Positions 43,290 through 52,249 of a DNA stretch of 64,000 nt are shown one piece after another. A program made the position numbers and the translations under genes. Source of the DNA: Streptomyces sp. SDr-06 (GTDB taxonomy: Bacteria; Actinomycetota; Actinomycetes; Streptomycetales; Streptomycetaceae). Position 1 is the stretch's first letter. Each line of letters begins with the position of its first letter. The stretch is taken from positions 62,001 through 126,000 of the forward strand of contig NZ_QOLA01000003.1 in assembly GCF_003324565.1 (NCBI RefSeq). The letters run 5' to 3'. Below the pieces are notes generated by a model. That model worked only from the letters and a program-made list of their open reading frames with translations. It did not search any database and was not told where the DNA came from.

Positions 43290-44899
43290 CGGCGCCGGCC
43301 CCGTCCGCGGTGCCGCCCCCGGACCCGCCCTTCGAGGAGCCGCCGGCCAAGAGCGGAGGACTGCGCTTCCCGAGTGCGCTGACGATCCTCGCGATCGTCA
43401 CGCTGGCCGTGTGGGTCCTCGCGTTCGTCATCCCGTCCGGCGCGTACGACCGCAACGACAAGGGGGCGCCGGTCGAGGGCACCTACCACCGGGTCGACAA
43501 CGGCCAGAGCTTCACGGACCGCCTGGGCGACCTCTTCCTCTCCCCGGTCAACGGCCTGTACGGCGTCCAGGACGCCAAGTCGGGCCGGGTCGGCCCCACG
43601 ATGGCCGGTGAACTGTACGGCAGCGCCGGGGTGTTCCTCTTCGTCCTGGCCATCGGCGCGTTCATCACCGTGGTCTTCAGGACCGGCGCGCTCGACCGCG
43701 GGATCGGTCTGCTCGCGCACCGGCTGCGCGAGCGCGGCGCGCTGCTCATCGCGGGCGTGATGACGGTCTTCTCGGTGCTCGGCACGGTCGAGGGCTTCGC
43801 GGAGGAGACCCTCGGCTTCTACGGACTGATCGTGCCGCTGATGCTGGCGCTCGGCTACGACCGGCTGGTGGCGACCGGCACCATCATCGTGGGCGCGGGC
43901 ATCGGTGTGCTGTGCTCGACGGTCAACCCGTTCGCGACGGGCGTCGCGTCCTCGGCGGCCGGGATCTCCCTGGGCGACGGCATCGTCCTGCGCTTCGTGA
44001 TGTGGGCGGTCCTCACGGCGGTGTCGATCCTGTACGTGGTCCGTTACGGGCGGCGCGTGCAGCGGGACCCGTCGAAGTCCCTCACGGGTTTCCTGCCGGG
44101 AGACCTGGACCACCGGGAAGCGGCGGCGCCGTCGGCGGACGCCGGCGACGAGCCCCGGTCAGCACCGGAAGGGGCCTCGCCGGCGGGTCCGGCGGACCAA
44201 CCCCCGGAGCTGACCCGGACCCACCGACTGGTCCTCGCCCTCCTCGCCCTCGTCTTCGCCTTCATGATCTTCTCGGTGGTGCCGTGGTCCAGCGCGCTGA
44301 CGGGCAGGGCTGACGCGACCCCGTACGGCTGGGAACTGGGCTGGTCCTTCCCGCAGTTGGCGGCCCTGTTCCTGGTGGCCGCGGTCCTGGTGGGGGTGGC
44401 GGCCCGGCTCGGCGAGGCCGCACTGAGCTCGACGATCATCCAGGGAGCCGCCGACTTCATCTCCCCGGCGCTCGTCATCGTGCTGGCCCGCGGCGTCACG
44501 GTCATCATGAACAACGCGCAGATCACGGACACGGTGCTGCATTCGATCGAGGGCGTGGTGAAGGGCGCCCCGTCCACGCTGTTCGCGGTGATCGTCTTCG
44601 TGGTGAACCTTCCGCTGGCCTTCCTGATCCCCTCGACCTCGGGCCACGCGACCCTCGCGATGCCGATCCTGGCCCCGCTGGCCGACTTCGCGGGCGTCTC
44701 GCGCGCGGTGGTGGTGACCGCCTGGCAGGCGGCGAGCGGCTGGATGAACCTGTGGGTCCCCACGACCGCCGTCACCATCGGCGGCGTGGCCCTGGCGAAG
44801 GTCGGCTACAACAAGTACCTGCGCTTCGTGGCGCCGCTGCTCGCCATCCTGTTCATCCTGGTCTGCGCGTTCGTGGCGGCGGGCGCGGCCCTGACGTGA
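43286..44899 (+). CDS. YfcC/C4-dicarboxylate-type membrane transporter
   Basis: A 537-residue integral membrane protein of the YfcC (anaerobic C4-dicarboxylate carrier) family, about twelve segments. It has EGFAEETLGFYGLIVPLMLALGYD, TVNPFATGVASSAAGIS and IPSTSGHATLAMPILAPLADF, all strongly conserved there. A 65-residue acidic loop in the middle (residues about 265-310) is an extra. GTG 43286 overlaps the peptidase stop. Substrates in this family include amino-acid or peptide-like and dicarboxylate molecules. Confidence 0.88.
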   Translation: MTAPAPSAVPPPDPPFEEPPAKSGGLRFPSALTILAIVTLAVWVLAFVIPSGAYDRNDKGAPVEGTYHRVDNGQSFTDRLGDLFLSPVNGLYGVQDAKSGRVGPTMAGELYGSAGVFLFVLAIGAFITVVFRTGALDRGIGLLAHRLRERGALLIAGVMTVFSVLGTVEGFAEETLGFYGLIVPLMLALGYDRLVATGTIIVGAGIGVLCSTVNPFATGVASSAAGISLGDGIVLRFVMWAVLTAVSILYVVRYGRRVQRDPSKSLTGFLPGDLDHREAAAPSADAGDEPRSAPEGASPAGPADQPPELTRTHRLVLALLALVFAFMIFSVVPWSSALTGRADATPYGWELGWSFPQLAALFLVAAVLVGVAARLGEAALSSTIIQGAADFISPALVIVLARGVTVIMNNAQITDTVLHSIEGVVKGAPSTLFAVIVFVVNLPLAFLIPSTSGHATLAMPILAPLADFAGVSRAVVVTAWQAASGWMNLWVPTTAVTIGGVALAKVGYNKYLRFVAPLLAILFILVCAFVAAGAALT

Positions 44900-44901
44900 C
44901 A

Positions 44902-44943
44902 CGGCTGGGCCCCCGGTGCTGTGCGGTACCGGGGGTCCAGCCG
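44902..44943. terminator. terminator between convergent transporter and aceB genes
   Basis: CGGCTGG pairs with CCAGCCG and CCCCCGGT with ACCGGGGG around a nine-base loop. Confidence 0.78.
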
Positions 44944-44962
44944 GAGAGTCCGACCAGGTTGG

Positions 44963-46582
44963 TCAGCCGACGAGTTGCTCGTAGGCCGGGAGGGTCAGGA
45001 AGTCGGCGTAGTCGGCGTCCAGGGAGACCTTCAGGAGGAGGTCGTGGGCCTGCTGCCACTTGCCGGCGGCGAAGGCCTCCTCGCCGATCTCCGCGCGGAT
45101 CGCGGCGAGTTCCTCGGCCGCGACCTTGCGGGCGAGGTCTGCCGTGGCCTTCTCACCGTTCTCGAAGACCACCCCGGCGTTGATCCACTGCCAGATCTGC
45201 GAGCGCGAGATCTCGGCGGTGGCCGCGTCCTCCATGAGGTTGAAGATGGCGACCGCGCCGAGGCCGCGCAGCCACGCCTCGATGTAGCGGGTGCCGACCT
45301 GGACGGCCGAGACCAGGCCCGCGTAGGTGGGCTTGGCGTCGAGGGAGTCGATGGCGATCAGGTCGCCGGGGGCCACCGAGACGTCCTCGCGCAGCCGGTC
45401 CTTCTGGTTCGGCTTGTCGCCGAGGACCGCGTCGAAGGAGGCCATCGCGATCGGGACCAGGTCGGGGTGGGCCACCCACGAGCCGTCGAAGCCGTCGCCC
45501 GCCTCGCGGTCCTTGTCGGCCTTGACCTTCTCGAAGGCGACCTTGTTCACCTCGGCGTCCCGGCGCGAGGGGATGAACGCGGCCATGCCGCCGATCGCGT
45601 GCGCGCCGCGCTTGTGGCAGGTGCGGACCAGGAGCTCGGTGTAGGCGCGCATGAAGGGCGCCGTCATCGTCACCGCGTTGCGGTCCGGCAGGACGAACTT
45701 CTCGCCGCCGTCGCGGAAGTTCTTCACGATGGAGAAGAGGTAGTCCCAGCGGCCCGCGTTCAGGCCCGCCGCGTGGTCCTTGAGCTCGAAGAGGATCTCT
45801 TCCATCTCGTACGCGGCCGTGATCGTCTCGATCAGGACGGTGGCGCGGACGGTGCCCTGCGGGATGCCCACGTAGTCCTGCGCGAAGACGAAGATGTCGT
45901 TCCAGAGGCGGGCCTCCAGGTACGACTCCGTCTTGGGGAGGTAGAAGTACGGGCCCTTGCCGAGGTCGATCAGGCGCTGGGCGTTGTGGAAGAAGTACAG
46001 GCCGAAGTCGACGAGCGCGCCGGGGACCGGGCGGCCGTCGAACTGGAGGTGGCGCTCCTCCAGGTGCCAGCCACGCGGGCGCATGACGACGGTCGCGAGC
46101 TGGTCGGCGTCCTTGAGGGCGTACGACTTGCCGGACTTCGCGTCGGTGAAGTCGATGCGGCGTTCGTACGCGTCGATCAGATTGAGCTGGCCGAGGACGA
46201 CGTTCTCCCAGGTGGGAGCCGAGGCGTCCTCGAAGTCGGCGAGCCAGACCTTCGCGCCCGAGTTCAGGGCGTTGATGGTCATCTTGCGGTCGGTCGGACC
46301 GGTGATCTCCACGCGGCGGTCGTTCAGCGCGGCCGGGGCCGGCGCCACCTTCCAGTCGGCCGCGCGGATCTCGGCCGTCTCGGGGCGGAAGTCGAGCGTG
46401 GAGGTGCGGGCGATTTCGGCCCGGCGGTCCTGGCGGCGGGTGAGGAGCTCGTCACGGCGGGCCGTGAAGTTCCGGTGCAGCTCGGCCACGAAGGCGAGGG
46501 CCGCGTCGGTGAGTACCTCCTCCTGCCGGGGCAGGGGCTCGGCATCGACGATGGCCAGCGGGGACGGCGCTGGTGCGGACAT
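44963..46582 (-). CDS. aceB: malate synthase A
   Basis: A 539-residue malate synthase of the A type: it joins glyoxylate and acetyl-CoA to malate. GPTDRKMTINALNSGAKVWLADFEDA with the conserved R and D, then VMRPRGWHLEERH and GGMAAFIPSRRD, are family marks, and the length is right for type A. No isocitrate lyase is nearby, so glyoxylate from purine breakdown is the obvious substrate here. ATG 46582 behind GGAG. Its promoter carries both palindrome types, so it belongs to the same regulon as gcl and allB. Confidence 0.95.
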   Translation of the reverse strand: MSAPAPSPLAIVDAEPLPRQEEVLTDAALAFVAELHRNFTARRDELLTRRQDRRAEIARTSTLDFRPETAEIRAADWKVAPAPAALNDRRVEITGPTDRKMTINALNSGAKVWLADFEDASAPTWENVVLGQLNLIDAYERRIDFTDAKSGKSYALKDADQLATVVMRPRGWHLEERHLQFDGRPVPGALVDFGLYFFHNAQRLIDLGKGPYFYLPKTESYLEARLWNDIFVFAQDYVGIPQGTVRATVLIETITAAYEMEEILFELKDHAAGLNAGRWDYLFSIVKNFRDGGEKFVLPDRNAVTMTAPFMRAYTELLVRTCHKRGAHAIGGMAAFIPSRRDAEVNKVAFEKVKADKDREAGDGFDGSWVAHPDLVPIAMASFDAVLGDKPNQKDRLREDVSVAPGDLIAIDSLDAKPTYAGLVSAVQVGTRYIEAWLRGLGAVAIFNLMEDAATAEISRSQIWQWINAGVVFENGEKATADLARKVAAEELAAIRAEIGEEAFAAGKWQQAHDLLLKVSLDADYADFLTLPAYEQLVG

Positions 46583-46695
46583 GAGCTGTCACTCCTTCGC
46601 GGGCGGTGCCCTGACGGCCGCCGGGTCACCCAACATGGCACTCAGTGCCAGGGCTCCGAGATACGACTGCGGGCGCCGGCTGATCTGACGGGCGC

Positions 46696-46748
46696 TTCTG
46701 AACAGTGGATACTAGTTTCCTCATGGTGGAAGTTCAATGGTTTGTTGA
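46696..46748 (-). promoter_or_regulatory. aceB promoter with AllR-type pair and TCAA palindrome
   Basis: On the minus strand: TTGAAC (46732-46737), 17 bases, then TAGTAT (46709-46714). TTCCTCATGGTGGAA (46717-46731) fills the spacer; TTCTGAACAGTGGAT (46696-46710) is 21 bp away; and TCAATGGTTTGTTGA (46734-46748) covers the -35. Both operators therefore overlap one promoter. Confidence 0.75.
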
Positions 46749-46846
46749 TGTCGAGATTCTCCGGGTCGACAGACCATGGCGCTGGGTGCCACCCCGTTCA
46801 CTCCACGTCTCCACCGGACTCCACGCCCTTCCTGTGTACTCCACAT

Positions 46847-47473
46847 CTAGGCGAGACGGCCCAGATCCGCCTCCGTGTCGATGTCGTACGGCTCCGCCAC
46901 GTCCCCGCACTCGACCAGGACGATCTCACTCTCATGGGCCTTCAGATAGGCGCGGGCACCGCGGTCGCCGGTCGCGCTCGTCGCGATGTCCGCCCAGCGG
47001 CCCGCGCCGAACAGCACCGGATGGCCGCGCTTGCCGTCGTACGAGGCGGCCGCGAGCGCATCGCCCGAACGGTGGGCGGCGAGCACCCGGGCCACCGCCT
47101 CGGCGCCGATGCCGGGCTGGTCCACCAGCGAGACCAGCGCCGCCCCCGGCCCGCCTTCGGCGCCGGGGTCCGACGTGGCCAGCGCCTCCAGGCCGGCCCG
47201 CAGCGAGGAGCCCATCCCCTCGGACCAGTCCGGATTGTCGACCAGCACGCAGCCCGCCAGGTCCGCGCGGGCCCGCACCTCGTCGGCGGCGGCTCCGAGC
47301 ACCACGTACACGGTGCGGCAGCCGCCCTCGCGCAGCACCCGGACCGCGTTCTCCACCAGCGGACGGCCCCGGTGCGGCAGCAGCGCCTTGGGGCGGCCGC
47401 CGAGCCGCCGGCCGCCGCCCGCCGCGAGCAGCAGCCCTGTGACCTGTGCGGCATTTGTCATCGGTTGTGTCAT
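46847..47473 (-). CDS. MobA/MocA-like nucleotidyltransferase
   Basis: A 208-residue NTP transferase of the MobA-like family: LLLAAGGGRRLGGRPKALLPHRGRPLVE binds the nucleotide, SEGMGSSLRAGLEAL and SLVDQPGIGAEAV follow. Such proteins make molybdopterin cytosine dinucleotide for xanthine dehydrogenase-type enzymes, like PucB or MocA. That would fit the purine genes, though no xanthine dehydrogenase is in the window. GTP-guanylyltransferases for molybdenum cofactor are close relatives. ATG 47473 is the start. Confidence 0.8.
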   Translation of the reverse strand: MTQPMTNAAQVTGLLLAAGGGRRLGGRPKALLPHRGRPLVENAVRVLREGGCRTVYVVLGAAADEVRARADLAGCVLVDNPDWSEGMGSSLRAGLEALATSDPGAEGGPGAALVSLVDQPGIGAEAVARVLAAHRSGDALAAASYDGKRGHPVLFGAGRWADIATSATGDRGARAYLKAHESEIVLVECGDVAEPYDIDTEADLGRLA

Positions 47474-47638
47474 GGCCCCAGATATACCCAATGCTTCTGC
47501 CGAATTCCGTCCGCGCAGTGGCGCACGGCACACCGCATGGCGTTAACTGACCCGCGAATCCCGGCAGTTGACCTTCGCTGCGCGGGTTCTCAACACCTGC
47601 ACAAGGACGTGCGTGGGGGAGGGCTTTTGTTGCGAGGC

Positions 47639-47944
47639 GTGGAGCAGAGGGCCGTGGCGGGCAGTGGTGAGGACCCCAGGGTGAGCGAGTTGCGGGCGGC
47701 CGTGTCGCGGCTGCGCCGGGAGCTGGCCGGTCATCCGGCGGAGTTTCCCGACCGGGCCGTGGCCGAGGACGAGCTGGCCGCGCTGGACGCGATGGCGATC
47801 AGTGGCGTCCCGGAGGTTCCCCGGCTGCGCCGCTCGCTGCTGTTGATCGCGGGCTCGATCGGCTCGGTCAGCGCGCTGGCGGCCGCGGTGAGTGACGTAC
47901 GCAAGGCGGTCGAGTTGTTCGGCGAGCCGCCGGGCCGCACCTGA
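47639..47944 (+). CDS. DUF5955 protein
   Basis: A 101-residue protein from GTG 47639, with TTG 47627/47630 and GTG 47654 as in-frame alternatives. The body SELRAAVSRLRRELAGHPAEFPDRAVAEDELAAL, then VPEVPRLRRSLLLIAGSIGSVSALAAAVSDVRKAV is the DUF5955 pattern of actinobacteria, helix-rich, of unknown function. It is the only gene between the MobA-like gene and the MocR regulator. Its own terminator overlaps the end of the MocR gene. Confidence 0.75.
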   Translation: MEQRAVAGSGEDPRVSELRAAVSRLRRELAGHPAEFPDRAVAEDELAALDAMAISGVPEVPRLRRSLLLIAGSIGSVSALAAAVSDVRKAVELFGEPPGRT

Positions 47945-47963
47945 GCGGCCGCCCCGGGGCCCC

Positions 47964-48000
47964 GGCGTGAACTTCCGCCCCGCCAGGGCGGGTTCACGCC
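47964..48000. terminator. terminator overlapping the end of the MocR gene
   Basis: GGCGTGAAC pairs with GTTCACGCC and an inner CGCCC with GGGCG, reading into the last codons of the MocR gene on the minus strand. Confidence 0.7.
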
Positions 48001-49481
48001 ACCCAGTGCGGGCGGTTCTGCTCGCCGATGACGGCGGGCAGGCCCGCGTCCAGGGTGGCGGCCAGGCGGCGGACCGCCTCCTCCGCTCGCTCCGGCTCGT
48101 GCACGAAGGGGATGCGCAGCCGGTGTTCGTGGGTGCCGGGATCGGCGGCGAAGCGCGAACCCGGCTGGAGGTTCACCCCGTGGGCCAGGGCCGCCTGGGC
48201 CAGCACCCCCGCGACCGGCCGGCCCAGATCGACCCAGAGGCAGAGCCCGCCGGCCGGCGACTGCCAGCGCCACTCGGGGAGATGGCGGGCCAGGGACGCG
48301 GCCAGCGCGTCGCGCCGCTCGCGCAGCTGCGGCAGCCGGGTGCGCAGGACGTCGTCCATGCCGGGCAGCAGCGTCTTGGCGAGCACCTGGTCGACGAGCG
48401 AGGGCGCCAGGTCCACATGGATGCGCAGCGCGGCCAGCTCGTTGACGAGCCGGGAGCTCGCCCGCACCCAGCCGGTGCGCAGCCCGCCCCAGTGCGTCTT
48501 GCTGAGCGAGCCGACCGTGACGATCTGCTCGGACTCGCCCTGGTGGGCGAGGGACACGAAGGGCGCCGGAGCCGGGCCCTCCAGGGACATCTCGGCCATG
48601 GTCTCGTCGATGAGCAGCCAGGTGCCCGTCGCCCGGGCCGCGCGCAGCAGCCGGGTGCGCTGCTCGGTGCTCATCAGGGCGCCGGTCGGGTTCTGAAAGT
48701 CCGGGATGAGGTAGGCGAGCCGGGGCGCGGTCTGGCGCAGGGTGCACTCCAGGAGCTCGATGTCCCAGCCGTCCTCGGTCACGGGCACGGGGGTGATCCT
48801 CAGCCCCGCGTGGCGCACCGCGTCGAGGGCGTTGGGATACGAGGGGCTCTCCACGAGGGCCCGGTCGCCCGGCCGCCCGAGGAGGTTCACCACCAGCGAC
48901 ACCGCGGACTGGGCGCCCGTGGTGATCAGGATCTGCTCGGGCAGGGTGGGCAGGCCGCGCCGGGTGTAGCGCTCGGCGACGGCGGCGCGCAGTTCGGGCA
49001 GGCCGAGCGGGTGGTAGCCGTTGGTGGCGGCGTGGCAGGCCACTTCCGGCCCGGCCAGTGCGTAGGCCGCGGCCAGCTCCGCCGCGGGGGCGGCGGGTGA
49101 GGCCATCGCCAGGTCGATGACGCCGTCGGGCGCCTGATAGCGGGCCACATTGGCCGGGGTCGTGCCCTCGGGCAGCTCGGTCCAGGTGCCCGAGCCGCGT
49201 CGGCTGAGCGCGTAGCCCCCCTCGCGCAGCAGGTCGTACGCCGCCGTGATGGTGGCCCGGCTGACCTCCAGGGCGGTGGCGAGCTCACGCTCGGCGGGCA
49301 GCCGGGTGTGCAGCGGGATGCGGCCGTCCAGGAGCAGTGAGCGCACGCCCTGGGCGAGTGCGCGGTAGCCGGGGCGCGGGCCCGTGATGGCGGTGACCTG
49401 ACCGGCGAGCTGACGGCTGCCCAGCGTGCGGGCGGTGCTGCTCACGGTGTCCACGGACCGGACCACCCGCATGCCTGCCAT
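47994..49481 (-). CDS. MocR-type GntR regulator with aminotransferase-like domain
   Basis: A 495-residue protein. A winged helix of GntR type (ALAQGVRSLLLDGRIPLHTRLPAERELATALEVSRATITAAYDLL) lies near residues 38-95, followed by a fold-I aminotransferase domain with SLSKTHWGG, where the lysine binds pyridoxal phosphate. These MocR regulators use the PLP-like domain as a sensor, often for PLP or an amino acid. It is divergent from the stress-protein operon, and three ATTGGCC repeats fill the region between. ATG 49481 has CGGAGG. Confidence 0.93.
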   Translation of the reverse strand: MAGMRVVRSVDTVSSTARTLGSRQLAGQVTAITGPRPGYRALAQGVRSLLLDGRIPLHTRLPAERELATALEVSRATITAAYDLLREGGYALSRRGSGTWTELPEGTTPANVARYQAPDGVIDLAMASPAAPAAELAAAYALAGPEVACHAATNGYHPLGLPELRAAVAERYTRRGLPTLPEQILITTGAQSAVSLVVNLLGRPGDRALVESPSYPNALDAVRHAGLRITPVPVTEDGWDIELLECTLRQTAPRLAYLIPDFQNPTGALMSTEQRTRLLRAARATGTWLLIDETMAEMSLEGPAPAPFVSLAHQGESEQIVTVGSLSKTHWGGLRTGWVRASSRLVNELAALRIHVDLAPSLVDQVLAKTLLPGMDDVLRTRLPQLRERRDALAASLARHLPEWRWQSPAGGLCLWVDLGRPVAGVLAQAALAHGVNLQPGSRFAADPGTHEHRLRIPFVHEPERAEEAVRRLAATLDAGLPAVIGEQNRPHWVA

Positions 49482-49495
49482 ACCAACCTCCGTGA

Positions 49496-49555
49496 ATTGG
49501 CCCTGCCTTCCAGGCCAATCAGCGTACAGACTCGGATTCTGTCAGCGCATTGGCC
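49496..49555. promoter_or_regulatory. three ATTGGCC repeats between MocR and the stress-protein operon
   Basis: ATTGGCC (49496-49502), its reverse GGCCAAT (49513-49519), and ATTGGCC (49549-49555). The first two form an inverted pair. MocR regulators usually bind such spaced short repeats, so these are candidate MocR operators. Confidence 0.65.
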
Positions 49556-49586
49556 TGCACGCAGGGGCCGAGAAGGGTGAGTTGTC

Positions 49587-49718
49587 ATGGAACGCGATGT
49601 GGCGGTCACGGACCGGTTCGAGCGGGAGATGCAGCGGCGTCGCGAGGAGGGCCCGCGCGGCGTCTCGCTGCTCCGCTTCCGCGGCCTTCGACGGCTGCGC
49701 AAGGGGCGCGCGAAGTGA
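49587..49718 (+). CDS. 43-residue basic peptide gene
   Basis: ATG 49587 behind a GGGTGAG-like site; the product is arginine-rich (RFEREMQRRREEGPRG, then RLRKGRAK). It ends overlapping the start of the stress-protein gene (GTGA). The overlap suggests it is real and translated before the stress protein; the function is unknown. It is probably DNA- or RNA-binding by charge alone. Confidence 0.5.
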   Translation: MERDVAVTDRFEREMQRRREEGPRGVSLLRFRGLRRLRKGRAK

Positions 49719-50206
49719 CCGGGGGCCGCGTGGTGGTGGGCGTCAGCGGGTCGCTCGGCAGCCTCGCCGCGCTGCGGACGGCGGTCGACGAGGCCCGCCG
49801 CGGCGGCCGCGCACTGCTGGTCGTCACCGCCTGGGAGCCGCCGGAGGGCGAGTTCCTCTTCGCACGCAACCCGGACGCCGCGTGGGCCGCCCACCACGAG
49901 GGGCTGGCCCGCGAGACGCTGGACCGCGCCGTCGAGCAGGCCCTGGGCGCCCTGCCCGAGGACGTGCCTGTGCGCAGGCTCGTCGTCCGGGGCAGGGCGG
50001 GACGGGTGCTGTGCGCGCTGGCCGCGCGGCCCGAGGACCTGCTCGTCATCGGCGCGCGGCCGGGTGCGCGGCGGGCGCCGGTGCGCCGCCACGTCCACCA
50101 GCACGCGCGCGCCGCCGTCCTGACGGCGCCGGCGCCCCCGCTGCCGCGGCGCGCGGCGCGAGCCCTGCGGCACGCGAGGGCCGAGGACTTCGCCCTGCAC
50201 GGGTGA
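49715..50206 (+). CDS. universal-stress-protein-like protein
   Basis: A 163-residue protein from GTG 49715. GRVVVGVSGSLGSLAALRTAVDEAR and VVTAWEPPEGE are Usp N-terminal strands and helices, and VIGARPGARRAPVRRHVHQHARAAVLTAP takes the place of the usual GxxGxG-nine-residue nucleotide loop, though with more arginine. It may bind ATP. It is coupled to the small basic peptide gene upstream, and the pair is divergent from MocR. Confidence 0.8.
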   Translation: MTGGRVVVGVSGSLGSLAALRTAVDEARRGGRALLVVTAWEPPEGEFLFARNPDAAWAAHHEGLARETLDRAVEQALGALPEDVPVRRLVVRGRAGRVLCALAARPEDLLVIGARPGARRAPVRRHVHQHARAAVLTAPAPPLPRRAARALRHARAEDFALHG

Positions 50207-50211
50207 GGAGA

Positions 50212-50250
50212 GCGGGGGCCGGACCGTACGGGGGACGGCCCGGCCCCGCG
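50212..50250. terminator. hairpin between stress protein and response regulator
   Basis: GCGGGGGCCGG pairs with CCGGCCCCGC (one bulged G), between two convergent genes. Confidence 0.55.
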
Positions 50251-50296
50251 ATCGCCCGGCCGCGCCGCGGTCGTCGTCCGGGACGGGCGCGAGGGT

Positions 50297-50938
50297 TCAG
50301 CCTGGCTGGCGGATCAGGCGGCGCGCGCTCGCGGCGGCGACCGCCGCCGTGCGCGAGTCCACGCCCAACTTCGCGTAGATGTGGACCAGATGGGACTTGA
50401 CGGTGGCCTGGCTGAGGAACAGCCGCTTGCTGATCTGCTGGTTGGAGAGCCCGTCGCCGACCAGCTGGAGGACCTCCAGCTCGCGCCGCGTCAGCGCCTC
50501 CGCGGGCGTGCGCATCCGGTCCATCAACCGGTGTGCCACCGCGGGGGCGAGCGCCGACTGGCCCGCGGCCGCGGTGCGGACCGCCGCCGCCAGCTCCTCC
50601 GGCGGGGCGTCCTTGAGCAGATAGCCCGCCGCGCCCGCCTCCACCGCGGCCAGGATGTCCGCGTCGGTGTCATAGGTGGTGAGCACCAGGACACGCGGGG
50701 CGCCCGGGCGGGCGGTGATGGCCGCCGTCGCCTGCGCGCCGTGCATCCCGGCGCCGAACTGGAGGTCCATCAGGACCACGTCGTACGCGCCGGAGGAGGC
50801 CAGCTCCACCGCGCGCTCGGCGGTGGCGGCCTCCCCGGCCACCGCGAAGTCCGGCTCGGTGTCGAGGACCGCGCGCAGCCCCGCCCGCACGATGGGATGG
50901 TCGTCGGCGAGGAGCAGCCGGATCGGCGCCGCGCTCAC
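50297..50938 (-). CDS. LuxR-family (NarL-type) response regulator
   Basis: A 213-residue response regulator. Receiver: [14 protein letters not shown] with the acid pair, VVLMDLQFG with the phosphorylated D55-like residue, LLKDA near 100. Output: [36 protein letters not shown], a LuxR helix-turn-helix. GTG 50938 overlaps the kinase stop, so kinase and regulator are one operon. The divergent ABC exporter may be its target, by position. Confidence 0.95.
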   Translation of the reverse strand: MSAAPIRLLLADDHPIVRAGLRAVLDTEPDFAVAGEAATAERAVELASSGAYDVVLMDLQFGAGMHGAQATAAITARPGAPRVLVLTTYDTDADILAAVEAGAAGYLLKDAPPEELAAAVRTAAAGQSALAPAVAHRLMDRMRTPAEALTRRELEVLQLVGDGLSNQQISKRLFLSQATVKSHLVHIYAKLGVDSRTAAVAAASARRLIRQPG

Positions 50939-52116
50939 CGGGCGCCCGCCACGGGCAGCGGCAGCGTGATCGCGACGGCCGTGCCCTGGCCCGGCGCGGA
51001 CTCCACGCTCAGGGTGCCGCCGAGCGACTGGGCCCGCGAGCGCATCGCGGGCAGGCCGAAGCCGCCGCTCTCCCGCGGGCGGCGGTCCGCCGGGTCGAAC
51101 CCGCGCCCGTCGTCCACGACGTCCAGGGCCACCGAGGTCTCCATGAAGCTGAGGGTGATCTCGGCGCGGTCCGCCCCCGCGTGCTGCACGGTGTTGGCGA
51201 GCGCCGACTGGGCGATGCGCAGGAGCGCCACCTCGTACGGGGTCGGCAGCGCGACCGGGGTGCCGCTCACGCCGAACTGCACGGCCGGGCCGGGGGCCGC
51301 CGCGCACAGCCGCTCCAGGGCGCCGGACAGCGAGCCGTGCTCCAGGTCGGGCGGGGTGAGCGCCTGCACGAAGCGGCGGGCCTCGGCCAGGTTGTCCTGG
51401 GCCGCGCGGCGGGCCTGCTCGACGTGGTCGCGGGCCGGGTCGCCGGCGGGCAGCGCGCGTTCGGCCGCGCGCAGCAGCAGCTGGATCGAGGAGAGGCCCT
51501 GGGCGAGCGTGTCGTGGATCTCGCGGGCCAGCCGCTCGCGCTCGGCGAGGGTGCCGGCCGTGCGCTCGGCCTCGGCGAGCTCGGCCCGCGTCGCCACCAG
51601 CTCGTCGATCAGCTCGCGGCGCCGCTCGCTCTCGCGGTACAGCGCGTCGTACCCGAGCACGGTCGCCACGGCGACCGCCGCGCCGAGCAGCGGCCCTATG
51701 AAGGCTCCCGGCGTGACCTGCTGCCCGTGCAGCAGGAAGCTCGCGATGGCCGCGCCCGCCGTCGCGAGCACGGCGGGCAGCGCCCAGCGCAGCGGCAGCA
51801 GGTGGAGCAGCAGGAAGTAGAGCGGGAAGGCGGCCCACAGCGCGTCGGGGGAGAGCGCGAGCAGCAGCAGCCAGGACGCGCCGAGCGCCCCGAGCCACAG
51901 CGCGGCCGCCGGGGACCGCGGCCGCACCGCGGGCAGGGCGACGCCCACCGCGTACACCGCGGCCATCAGGACGACCGCCCCGAAAACGGCCCCCGGATGC
52001 GGCGCGCCACCGCCCGCGGCGCGTACCGCGGAGAGCGCGAGCAGCCCGCCGAGCAGCGCGTGCAGGCACAGCCGCAGCAGGGCGGCGACGGGGGTGTGGG
52101 GGCGTGCGGGATCCAT
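50935..52116 (-). CDS. sensor histidine kinase (HisKA_3 type)
   Basis: A 393-residue kinase with five or six N-terminal membrane segments, a coiled linker ([27 protein letters not shown]), the phosphorylated histidine in [18 protein letters not shown] and an ATP-binding domain with [11 protein letters not shown] and DDGRGFDP. No separate extracellular sensor domain is apparent, so the signal is probably in the membrane. ATG 52116 is chosen since the membrane part begins there; a longer open frame exists. It is divergent from the FtsX-type exporter. Confidence 0.92.
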   Translation of the reverse strand: MDPARPHTPVAALLRLCLHALLGGLLALSAVRAAGGGAPHPGAVFGAVVLMAAVYAVGVALPAVRPRSPAAALWLGALGASWLLLLALSPDALWAAFPLYFLLLHLLPLRWALPAVLATAGAAIASFLLHGQQVTPGAFIGPLLGAAVAVATVLGYDALYRESERRRELIDELVATRAELAEAERTAGTLAERERLAREIHDTLAQGLSSIQLLLRAAERALPAGDPARDHVEQARRAAQDNLAEARRFVQALTPPDLEHGSLSGALERLCAAAPGPAVQFGVSGTPVALPTPYEVALLRIAQSALANTVQHAGADRAEITLSFMETSVALDVVDDGRGFDPADRRPRESGGFGLPAMRSRAQSLGGTLSVESAPGQGTAVAITLPLPVAGAR

Positions 52117-52174
52117 AGGACTTCCAGCGTACGGGCCCGCCGGGCGGCCCCGGTCAACCGAAAGTTTGATGTGC

Positions 52175-52208
52175 GGATGCATCCTTCGATCCGCGGACGC
52201 ATGCCCGG
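52175..52208. promoter_or_regulatory. palindromic region between kinase and exporter genes
   Basis: GGATGCATCC (52175-52184) is a perfect palindrome, and GCGGATGCAT is repeated with change as GCGGACGCAT from 52193. This lies in the 133-base divergent region and could bind the response regulator. Confidence 0.4.
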
Positions 52209-52249
52209 GCGCGATGTGCCCCGGACCCCCGGAGACCAGGCTTGAGCCC

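Noticed and set aside
44921..46580. Long plus-strand frame over malate synthase
   Set aside because: Only its last part (from 47639) is a real gene, DUF5955. The rest is antisense to aceB.
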